A DNA stretch of 64,000 bases from the NCBI GenBank assembly GCA_013339765.2, contig CM023454.1, positions 143,222,593 through 143,286,592 of the forward strand, given 5' to 3'. Source of the stretch: Haemaphysalis longicornis (taxonomy: Eukaryota > Arthropoda > Arachnida > Ixodida > Ixodidae). Position 1 is the first letter of the stretch, and the number at the start of each line of letters is the position of its first letter. Shown piece by piece: positions 54,271 through 64,000 of the stretch. A program made the translations under genes and the position numbers. The notes under the pieces are model-generated. The model had not been told where the DNA came from. It searched no databases and saw only the letters and a list, made by a program, of their open reading frames with translations.

Positions 54271-57200
54271 ATATTTTTTTCAAAATGGTAGTGAACAATC
54301 TTAATAATGCACCAAAACTTCCCTATGTAAATTATCCCACAAAAGTTACGATTCTGGTAACTTGATGTTTTGTTATTACATAGCCGGTTTATCCGAGTGC
54401 CTTCTGTGTTAAGATGAAGACGAGTTTAGGCGTACACGTTTAGGCTTTTTTGTGCAATCCATTTGGCGTTGTGCAAAGCACAACGAAGCATGCCTGTTGA
54501 CAGAGGCAGCAGGATTGCAGAAAATCGCTAAGTCTTCGTTATCAAAATGTGCAGAACAAATTCTAAGATAGAAGTTGCCGAAGCAATTCTATCATTGCGT
54601 CAATTTTTGTTTACTAGTGAGAACGTTTGCCCTGGACATGTCACCGTTACAGAAGTAGGATTTGCATTGGTTGGCAGATGGCTGCAAATATTTTACCAGA
54701 ACTATACGGAAACAAATTACAACACAAATAGCTGTTGAGATGACTTCAACTTGATGAACCTCGGGCTTCGCTGGTCATCCTTCTTCACAATGTCGAAGGC
54801 CACTGCATTTGTTTGTTTCTTTGGTTGGCAGAAATTAAAACCAAACAACTCTACGATGGTGCTTGTTTCAGATTGCTTTCTTAGCGTATCGCAGTATTTA
54901 AAATCACCTTGTTGTTTGCATATCTAATTCTACGGCGGTGCTCTACTCTTGTCTTTCATAAAACACTTTACGAAAGTGCATGGTTTCTAGCTGTGCAGAC
55001 CTTCGAAAATATTGCAATAACGACGTCACCGAAGCATGCAAAAATTTCGGTTCTGCGCCTAAAAGTACCATTTACCCAATATATTTTCCTCTGTACCAAT
55101 TATCAGTGCATAGGCTAGACATTTTAGCCGTGTTTTTTGTGCCTGAAGTCGGGTTCGTAAACGCGATGCAGCACACACTGTCATTGGCTGCGTCTTTGCG
55201 CATGCTATATATAACTTCTTACGTTGCACGATGTGCCCTGCGCGGGGACAAGGGTGCCAGTAGGCGGACGTGCGGGAAATTCCTTCCGAGGTTCTTACAC
55301 AGCTCAGGCCTACATAATACTTTCTGGGCAAAATATGGTTTGGACTCGGAAAGATGTCATAGAACTTTCCTTTTTTCTCAATGCATTTAGTTTCTCTACA
55401 AAGTTCATGCTGTATGTGTAAGACTCTGTTATTTGTTTTTTTCTTTATTATACCTTTAAAATTACTGCGACCTTGCAACAGGGGATCAGCCAACAATGTT
55501 TCCACAAATGCGATTGAGCAGAAATATAGTAAAAAGAAAGCCCGATAGCACCAAAGTTCAAGAAACTGATTAAGTAAAAATCAGTTTTAAAACCGCCGAA
55601 ATTGTTTAGGAAATTTGTTATAGAGGTAAGATGGATTCAAGCAGACCAAACTGAACAGCTACAACCAGTATTATATACGTCCTGTAGACTGCAGTGGTAG
55701 TTTAGGGTTAATCTTATGTGGGAACGTCTTTGGTTTATCTCAAGCCTTTATTATAAGTTTATTCGTCGATGTCATAGGGCAAGGTCCTTCGTATAGTTAA
55801 AACGTTAGAAAAAGTTAAAGCGAATGGTGGCATACCTCCAGTGATTGGGGCAGTTCAATGGCTGCGATTTAAACATGATCGCATTTTCTGAGGCGGCCTC
55901 ACTAACGCGTGCCTAGATGGTTGCCAGGGTTAGAATTCGTGGATAAGGTGTAGGGGAGCAATGACGCTGTGTAACTGATGGCGAGGGACAGAGATAGCTT
56001 GGGGGCACTAAAATTGATATCTTCTGAATACTGTGCGGTAATGAAAGGGTACTGTGGACTTTATTGTTTATTTGTTTTGAAATACTACAGGCCATTACCC
56101 TGAGCAAAAGGAATCACGCATACAATAACCCCGACTAGGAAGGTTATATATGTTTGTGATGGATGCCAGTTACTTCAAGCGTCTTGCATTTTCAGGTCTC
56201 AAAAAGGTAGATAGCGCTGTTTTTTATATTGAGACACTCAATATTAGATTTAGGCGAATGCACCTCAGCCTATAAGAGACTTCCAAACAATGCTGATGTT
56301 ATGTGTTGCCGATAAGAGCAATTAATTAAACTGGACAGCCAGAAATTTGTATGAGGCCACTGGGGTAATTAAAACAACGTTAAAGTGATATATTCGCGGA
56401 GACATATTATGTTTTCTACTGAATGACAACGACAACCACTTTCTTGAGATAAACCACATGTGCCATTTTTGACACCACTGGGATATATTGTCTAATTCGG
56501 TGTGTAGGGTAATATAATTGTCAGTGGCGCGAATACTTGTTTACAAAACTCAATCGTCAGCAACAAAATAGCAGTTTTATTATAATGTTTACAGCCAGTA
56601 ATTTATTAAAAAAGCAGCGATACACTCGCCTTGTGCGGAAGCATAAAATTTTGCTTGGTTCCACCAGACTCGTGATAGTTAGCCGCTGTAAATTGTGTAC
56701 ATCCAACACACCAGTGCCCGATCCATTACATAAATTTAGAAGGAAAATTTGAGGTAGATAGTTTGGCAAATAAATTGATATTTCTGGCACATTCAAAGCT
56801 TTTAAATAATAGAAACACAATGTCTAACTGAAGGTTATTGTTCGTTTGTTGTAGTATGTCATGGGAGAATTCCGTGAGATGGGTTTAAAATTAGTTGTAT
56901 TTGCAAAAAACCTGCCTGTTTGGGTAAAAATAACTTCTTAGGGTTAAGTTGACTCATTAAATTAAAAGTTGAGAGGCGCCAGCAATGTTTGGAAGGAAAA
57001 CTAAGAAAAATAGTGCTGCAGATTGTCATAGGCAGCGGTTACCATATTGGAAGATGCAGACACAAACTAGGAATTCTTCCAATTGCATGATTCTGACCCA
57101 AATTGCCTTGGCGGTCTAAATAAAGAATAACAACTTGCTTCAGACGGGCTCAGTATTTTTGTCAGTTTGCTTTAATATTCTCGCCCCCTTCTTATAAATA

Positions 57201-59662
57201 ACGCTTAGAAATCGGTATTAGGCTGAATATACCCTCAGGAATAATCCCGATATCTGAGAAGGTAACAAATCGTATGTTGTGGATTTTGTATGATCTTGAA
57301 GCTTCAGGTAAACACAAAATTAGAGTAGTTGTTCACGATGGTTTCACATTTATTGCTACCGACAGGTTCAGCATCAGCGTGAGGGCCCCTTGGTAGGTCT
57401 TGTTGGTACGTAAACTTGGGAGATAGCATACCCCAAAGATGTTGAGATTTGGATTAGGAAATAATAGTAGATCAGATAACAGATGAGAGTAAAGAAGAAA
57501 CGGCTATATAGCGCTGTTTGGCACACGTGTGGTATTTTCACCTATGGTGAATGGTAATTTTGATTCGCTAGTTTGCAGAGACGTTTGCATGGTACAGAAT
57601 AAATTTTAATTGCCTATGGAACCACTGGTTGTTTAATTCGGTGGTTACGGTTAACGTTGCTAAACGTTTCTTGTTTAAATCCAGATGTATGAATGTAGGA
57701 CAAATACAGGGGAAATCGGGGCATTGCGTGGCGAGACTTGCAATACTCAAGGAGTTGTTTAATAACGTGTTCTGCACACTTCTCTTGTGGTATCGCATAT
57801 TCTTGACGAATGGGAAAGCGGTATTGTAAAGCAGCACTTTTTTGCCGACATGCAGCCTGTCAAGACTAAGTGCTCTTTGTGCGCGCCTAAAGAATGTAAA
57901 CAAAATGGGCGAGACAGGTGGCAGAGTCAAACTTTTTTATTATTACAAAGCGTGCGTTTTTGAATTTATTGCCGCAGACAGTAATTCATTTTTCCTAAAA
58001 TTTATGAGTTAAACCAGTATTGTCACTTTTTATGGAAAGATGTTCCAATGCGATGCGGCCGATTGATACTGTTGAGATTTTAAATGTCATAATATTTTGC
58101 GTTTCGTAGAAAGCCTTGTCTTCCGAGTGTTTCGACGGTTTTTTGCCAATATCCTCAATTTCAATACAAAAAAGCACATTCTTTTACCCCATTCGGTTCC
58201 CCACGACAACAGTTGCAGCCTTGAGAGCTACACCGCCCGGAGTAGCATCCTGTTCATTCTAAGGCTATAATAATTGCGTTTACGATGGCTGTGATTTCCG
58301 AAACAGTGCCTCTGTTGAGCCTGACCTCTTTACGTAGTTACTTAACAGCAACGCTAGCTGGCTTAGCAGGCTTTAAACAATATGGTGACAATAAAAAGAT
58401 GAATAGAGTGTAAGTACAGGGCGATGGTGCACAACAGCGCCATAATACAGCAATAACTACAGCAGTTTTCTGCAGTACGGCTAAAGTATTTAGCCTGCAA
58501 AAGTGGGAGCGTGAGCATGGGGCGACTTATTATGTTGTGCTCCGAATTCTAGGCGGTGCCGGAGAGATTTTATGTGCCGCGTTTTGCACTAATGACATGT
58601 GATGTAACTGATGCTGGTTCTTGATATGGGGTAAAACAGTGCCAGGCATTATTAGCATTTCAGACAGCGCCACTTGGCCCAGTCAGCCACTCCGTATGGC
58701 CCTGTCAGCCACTTTTATACATCGATAAGGGCCTGTTTTAACAGAAAGCAAACGTACGAGCACTCGCACACAGGAAAATACCAAGTAAGCATGAAGCGAC
58801 GGGCAATGTAGTGCCCCGAGCTGGAACAGATGCCGCTCAGATGCCGCTCAAGTCTTCGTGACCTGAGACATTGTGCATGGCGGTTGTTAAAAGGTCAAGT
58901 TTGCAGTGCGAGCCAGATTTTGGGGTTCAGACTGCTCCGCTTCCTAATATGCTGGCTTTCGATGACGTGTGATCTATTCAGCGGCTGTACACCTGGGGGC
59001 GGGCTACTACTGACGGGGAGCCAGTTTACCAGCCAGTATACCAAGGATGTTCGGAGGGTAAGCATGATGTGGCTGGCAAGGTGGGGACGAGCAGAAATGT
59101 GTAGCGTTTTTTTCGGTCCCAAAACAATGTATATTTACATATCCTTATGTATATTTACATTTTTTGTGCACAACTGCAGAACTCTCCTCAACACACTTAT
59201 GTTTATGCTTTCCTACCTTAGTTATTTATGTGGCTGGTCATGTTAGGCATTCTTCCGGAGAAACCTTGTTAGCATATTTAAACTTCATACCCTCTATCGT
59301 TAAGACCTCCAATGCCATGGCTGATACTGGTTTACGGCCCCGTTTGCGGTTCTCTATTGCGGTATTTCGGATGTCTCACAGTTTGTAAATTTTTGTTTAC
59401 GTACCCAGATCCATGTACCACGCGCATTTACATGCCTCGTAATTTTCATAGGCAGAATTATACTGAGAGTCTATTATGGTATATTTTTCTAGCTAATTTT
59501 GCCGAATTAATAATGCGTTTTCTTTCTTTTGTGAAACAGCAACTTCTTGGCGTTCATTGAGAAGACCTACACTTAAGAAAATACCCAAAGCAAACCTGTG
59601 AATGCTTATTTTTAACTAGGTAATTCACACCACTTTAGTTTTTTGTGTTCTTTGAAGGTTAA
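54271..59662. other. 5.4-kb stretch with no supported feature
   Basis: Frames up to 148 codons occur (for example 55059-55505 minus, 57568-57930 minus, 58830-59246 plus) but none shows a domain, and overlapping frames on the other strand are equally open. I see no tRNA, LTR, inverted repeat or array. It is the longest blank stretch in the window. Confidence 0.5.
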
Positions 59663-59697
59663 CATTTATTTTTATTTATTTATTTATTTATTTATTA
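59663..59697 (+). repeat. (TTTA)n microsatellite
   Basis: TTTATTTTTATTTATTTATT tract of about 35 bases. It is isolated, with no LINE coding sequence recognised next to it. Confidence 0.9.
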
Positions 59698-59984
59698 TTC
59701 TTCTTCTCTCTTTCTTTATAACTGGTGAAAAAATAGGAGAGGTTGACGCTTTATAGAAGCGCCGGCTACTCCTTCTCGCGTAAGTTACTGTTCGTAATAG
59801 ACATTTCAAGAGTCTCAAACTCACTGGCCAGTTCGGCGAAGGCAGCTCTTGCGGGAGAGTTCTTGCAATGTTCGTGGAGTCAATGCACACAATATACTGC
59901 AAACACAAATTTGTCCCTGGTGTCCCTTAATAGGAGTCAGCAACTATGGTAGACACTTGATGGAGGTTAGGGGAACGTCACACA

Positions 59985-60226
59985 AAACAGGAGATCACAA
60001 ATCACACAGAAGATTACAAAGAAATCACACACTAAAGAAGTCACAATATGCAGTACAGAATGGAAGAAGGAAAAACGGCACAACGAGAAACGCAATAAAA
60101 CGTAGTGTGGGCAGTCATGGTTGGAGACTCTAAGCGCAATAATACCAAAGGTAGAGGTACATTTCATACTAATAAAGTCCTAATAAGGCAGTCTCTAAAA
60201 AGAGTTTAAGAAGAAAAAGAACGCCG
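59985..60226 (-). other. Probable 3' UTR and tail of the I-like LINE
   Basis: After the stop at 60227-60229 the minus strand runs into repeated GTGTGATTTCTTTGT/GTGTGATTTGTGAT-type sequence near 59985-60040. Short reiterated tails are common at LINE 3' ends. No second copy is present to define the boundary. Confidence 0.4.
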
Positions 60227-62197
60227 TCACTGACTGGGTGTTGTCCATGGTCCGAGAACTTTGGCGAGGTTAAACGGCCTATTGCCTAAGGACATGAGCA
60301 CACTTTTAAAGTTCCTCCTGGCATCGTCATGCCGGGGACATTCTAAGATTACATGATGAATCGTTTCATCAGGATGACCACATAAACATCTTGCACTTTG
60401 AACTTTGCCGATTTTGTGGAGAAAGTGCTTTGTGAAAGCAGTGCCAATACGCAAGCGGTGTATAAGCGTCTCTAAGCATCTGGATGCAGGTGTTGGAATT
60501 TGGAATCGCATTAAGGGATCAACCTCAAAGAGCAGGCTACTTTGGGACCGTTCGTCAAACCATGTAGCATGGCAAAGGCTGTCAGTAGCTCTCGTTAAAA
60601 TATGTCGCAAGTCCGAAATGTAGAGGGGCATATGTCGGAGGTTTGAAATAAGTGCGCTTGGCGAGCTGCCACATATGCCGCTACATTGCCGGGAATATTG
60701 CAGTGGCCAGGAATCCATTGAAACACAATATGGTGCACCTTAGAGGCTCTAGTTAATGCTTTCAAAGTTTCATACACCAATAAATCGTTGAAAGCATCGC
60801 TAGTGTGCCTCATAGATGCTAATGCTGCTTGAGAGTCAGAAAGAATCAACCAATTTTGCGGAACTGCCACACTGCCGATGAACCGCAAGGCCAACAGAAC
60901 AGCGTAAAGTTCTGCCGTAGTTGAGGAAGTGTAATGGGACAGCCTAATTTTGTGTTCATAGTGTTGGCTCGGTATTACAAATGCAGATGTAGAGGAGGTA
61001 TGTAGACAAGACCCGTCTGTGTACACATGTGTGAAGCCAGGCTAGAGCATATATATTTGACAAAGAGACAGTTGCTGCGCGGCGACAGCAGGCAAATCCC
61101 CTTTTCGGAATAGACCCTGCACAGTTAACTGAATAGCAGGACTTGAAAGAAGTCATGGCGGATATACGTGGTCACCTGACCAAACCTCGTACATAGGTAA
61201 AATGCTCATATTTGCCTCAAGCGTCCTGTGCATTTTACAACCTTTCCTTTCTAAAAGACCTTGTTTAAGATGATGGCGGGAATGCTGGGTTGATAATCGA
61301 AAAAAATGCAGACACGTTTCTACAGTTCGCATCACTGGGAAGGGAGGCTGACGAGCTTCAGCAATTACTAGAGGACTTGACGATGGTCTAGGAACACCCA
61401 AACAAACGCGCAAACTCCTAGCCAGCAACCTTTGAAGTCTTTCTTCAGCAGTGTTGGAAAGCCCGTGCAGAATTGGCGCTGAATACGCAATTCTTTGCCT
61501 AATTAATGCAGAGTGAACCTGTAGTAGTGTGATGTACGTCCACCCCATGATGTGCCCGTAAGCCTACGAAGAATATTAATAATTCCATTGACATTTCCTT
61601 CAAGCATCTTGATGTGTGCAGCCCAGGAAAGTTCCCGATCTAATGTTACGCCCAGAAAGCGATGTTCTTTTACGGTTTTAATAGGTTGACCTTCAAGGGA
61701 GAGAATGAACGTTTTAAGTTGCTTCCTCGTGAAAGGCAACACGGCTGTTTTTGTATACGATAACGTCATCCCTCACTCTTTTAGGAAGTTTCGCACACTA
61801 GTTAAACCTTCCTGTAAGATGGACTGAAGGACGAGAGGATTGGGACCCGACGCCCATATGCAGGCATCGTCGGCGTAGATAGAATGCTGCAAGCCTGGTG
61901 GCAATCTGCGTGGTAAGTTGACCATGACACAAATAAATAGGAAAGGACTGAGGACACTACCCTGTGGTACACCCTGAGAAGGAACGTGCTCGGAAGTACG
62001 ACCGTTAGATGTTTCCATGAAAACTCTTCGGTTGGTAAGGAATTCTTGTATCCATCTCAGAGCTCGCCCATGTATGCCCATCTGCAACATACTCTGCAGG
62101 ATGTGAATGTGACTGGCAGTGTCAAACGCGCGCTTTATATAAAAAAAAACCGCAATTGTTATGTTCCCACGACTGCGCTCATGCTCGATTATTTATT
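60227..62197 (-). pseudogene. I-like LINE: RT, RNase H and C-terminal zinc motif
   Basis: Minus-strand reading from 62197: IEHERSRGNITIAVFFYIKR then AFDTASHIHILQSM. The first catalytic aspartate of 'FLDIK' is Y here. Next come GVPQGSVLSPFLF and YADDACIWASG (motif C intact), then GVTLDRELSWAAHI. After shifts there is the RT C-terminus (RIAYSAPILHGLSNTAEERL), and RNase H starting MYTDGSC with TAELYAVLLAL and LILSDSQAALASM. The last RNase H block reads WIPGHCNIPGNVAAYVAA, where the usual E and D are V and Y. The tail has CLCGHPDETIHHVILEC, a Cys/His cluster typical of this group. The endonuclease is missing; the 5' side ends at the (AAAT)n of the next LINE. Non-LTR elements with RNase H belong to the I group (established); the exact clade is inference. 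Confidence 0.9.
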
Positions 62198-62210
62198 TCG
62201 ATCATGATCG

Positions 62211-62212
62211 AT

Positions 62213-62263
<51 letters not shown>

Positions 62264-62264
62264 T
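62211..62264 (-). repeat. (AAAT)n tail of the CR1-like LINE
   Basis: About 13 units of TTTA (plus strand) separate the two LINEs. On the minus strand this is AAAT repeated directly after the 3' UTR of the upstream LINE, the usual kind of CR1/Jockey-group microsatellite tail. Confidence 0.85.
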
Positions 62265-64000
62265 GTACTCTCAAGGCCGAAGCATTACAGAGAGGAGCGT
62301 GTGTACAAAGTTTGGGGGAAACCAAAGAGCAGCATATAAGTAGTACAAACATACAATGGCAGTCTCAAAAGTAAGTGAACCGTAACAATACGGAAACAAT
62401 AAGCAAAATACAGGGCAGCTACAACGGCAGAATCACAATATCAATAATCAGCATCGTTGCGTCAACGAATCACACGCACAAAATAACCGAACAAAAAAAC
62501 CCGTGTAGTTATACTGGGGGACCTTACATCAAATCGTTAGCAAGCGCATTTTTAAACAATGTGACGTCAGTGATACCAGCGACGGAGGCTGGAAGGTGGT
62601 TCCACTCGCTTGCAGTCTTCGGAATGAATTATTCGAAATACAGTTTGGTGCGGGCGCTTGGAACGCCTGCTTCGAAATGATGATCGTTGCGAGATGATAT
62701 ATACGATGGCCGCTGCACGAGAGTGTTGCTGAGGAAGGGGATAAAATGAAAAACCTTAAGGAAAAGGCATAGGCGAGAGATTTTACGGCGCAGTGAAAGG
62801 CCGTTTAAGTGAAGATTAGTTTTCATCGTGGTAACACTGCCCACTGCCTGTACAACAAACGTTCGACAAGGTAACACGAACGGAACGATTCTGTATCGCC
62901 TCAATGCGGCCAATGAGGCAGTTAGTATGAGGATCCGAAATCGACGACGCATATACAAGCTTAGGTCTGACCGGCGTTTGATAAAGTAAAAGCTTCAGGT
63001 TACTCGGAGCTAAAGAAAAGTTTCTGCGCAAGTAACCTGAAGTGCGACTTGCGTTATTCGACATATGTATTCCAAGAAAAATTGTTAGAACTATACACGC
63101 CGAGGTACTTGTAAGACGAAACGTGATTAAGGTAGCTTTTAATAAGTGTGAAGTGACATGGTACATCATGAGTAGTGCAACGTGAAATCCGCATTGCTTT
63201 ACATTTGGTAACGTTTAACCTCATGAGCCACGTGTCGCACCATGATGAAATGTGATCCAGGTCAGTCTGAAGGGCAAGTTGATCCCCGTTAGTCCGAATT
63301 TCACGGTAAATCATACAATCGTCTGCAAATAGTTTAATGGACGATGTAACGGCAGTAGGTAAGTTGTAATGTAAATACGAAATATTAAGGGACCAAGGAC
63401 TGAACCTTGTGGAACGCCGAAAGTTACAGGGCTAGCCGGGGAACTTTAGTCGTTAGCTGTTACAAACTGAGTGCGGTTCGACAAAAATCATTCAATCCAC
63501 TTTAGGACGTTAGAATCAATGTTTCATGTGTTTATTTTCCGGAGAAGTAACTTGTGGCAGACGGTATCAAATGCTTTTGCGAAATCTATGAAGATACAAT
63601 CTACAGTAGATAAGTGATCAGCGACTGAAAATAAATCGTTAGTGAAGGCAAGAAGCTGTGTCTCGCATGAGTATGATTCCCTAAATCCGTGCCTCTGTAG
63701 ACAAAAAAAAAGAGTTACCTTCAAGAAAGCTTACGACGTGAGTATAAATGACATGTTCAAGAAGTTTGCATGCGACACTCGTTAATGAAATGCGGCGAAA
63801 GTTTCCGGGATTATGAACGTTACCTGATTTGAACAAGGTACCCATTTCCCCACCTTCCAGATGTCCGTGAGAACACCCTCTTTCAATGACTGCACAAAAG
63901 ACTGGACAATATAATTGAGGAATAAACGGTGTTTTTCAAGAATTTAGGAGATATACCGTCGAGGCCTGAGGAAGAAGAAATTTTTGATGATGGTTTGATT
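62265..64000 (-). pseudogene. CR1-like LINE reverse transcriptase, 3' half, running off the window
   Basis: From the window edge leftward, in changing frames: SSGLDGISPKFLKNT, DIWKVGKWVP, then RHGFRESYSCETQLLAFTND and the catalytic IFIDFAKAFDTVCHKLL (63524-63724). Next are FGVPQGSVLGPLIFRIYI (~63370-63430), FADDCMIYRE (motif C, ~63310-63345), and WLMRLNVTKCKAM. The C-terminus holds ASRTSGYLRRNFSLAPSNLK, KLVYASSISDPHT and IEAIQNRSVRVTLSN. The tail SNTLVQRPSYISSRNDHHFE is near 62700. Both catalytic motifs are present but at least four frameshifts and a stop (~63450) kill it. The 3' UTR ends in an AAAT tail at 62211-62264. It differs from the LINE at 1-978, so two CR1-like families are present. 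Confidence 0.92.

Noticed and set aside
57568..57930. 120-codon minus-strand frame as an RT remnant
   Set aside because: I looked for RT or nuclease blocks and found none; the opposite strand is open too.
39541..62264. The (TTTA)n tracts as satellite or CRISPR-like arrays
   Set aside because: They are simple microsatellites at transposon flanks and LINE tails; there are no spacers, and the genome is eukaryotic.

Overview
The window looks like repeat-rich, gene-poor arthropod chromatin, most probably from a hard tick (Ixodidae). That call rests on recognising several tick-type repeat families from memory: a Ty3/Gypsy pol, CR1-like and I-like LINEs, a Penelope-like element, a tRNA-related SINE, and an 'ATSHGKS' transposase. 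I could run no database search. I see no convincing intact host gene. Nearly every recognisable reading frame is a transposable element (TE) relic carrying stop codons and frameshifts. The best host-like candidate is a 141-codon reading frame at 20.09-20.52 kb with a good splice-acceptor-like tract in front.

Layout. 0-1 kb: CR1-like LINE reverse transcriptase (RT) fragment (-). 2.7-4.76 kb: an element ending in AGGGACCCT repeats beside TTAA, split by a 1,250-bp hAT-like element (3288-4537) with 18-bp perfect inverted ends, an 8-bp target duplication and GC-rich 31-bp subterminal arrays. A second copy of the host element at 17.24-17.90 kb lacks the insert, so it serves as an empty site. 6.09-12.69 kb: an LTR-to-LTR Gypsy provirus (-) with all domains present but broken; a LINE ORF1 fragment and a SINE interrupt its RT. 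12.7-22.8 kb: mostly unassigned. 22.8-25.9 kb: two Penelope-like copies (RT plus GIY-YIG) fused head to head. 27.4-30.2 kb: a Kolobok/Mutator-like transposon (+); a deleted relative lies at 52.8-54.3 kb. 30.5-32.2 kb: a second Gypsy fragment (-) broken by a SINE of the same family as in the first. 35.5-38.9 kb: two direct copies of a ~0.8-kb repeat around an inverted LTR-like pair. 39.57-44.30 kb: a 4.7-kb DNA transposon with ~0.67-0.70-kb inverted ends around a broken transposase. 46.7-48.8 kb: LINE ORF1 plus endonuclease relic (+). 54.3-59.7 kb: essentially blank. 60.2-62.2 kb: I-like LINE with RNase H (-), cut at its 5' side exactly where the (AAAT)n tail of a CR1-like LINE (62.2-64.0 kb, -) begins.

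The genes do not form a pathway. They record layered insertion: SINEs inside Gypsy elements, a hAT-like element inside a TTAA element, and a LINE against a LINE. The two most structurally complete and least familiar units are the hAT-like GC-array element, with its built-in empty site, and the long-inverted-repeat transposon at 39.6-44.3 kb.
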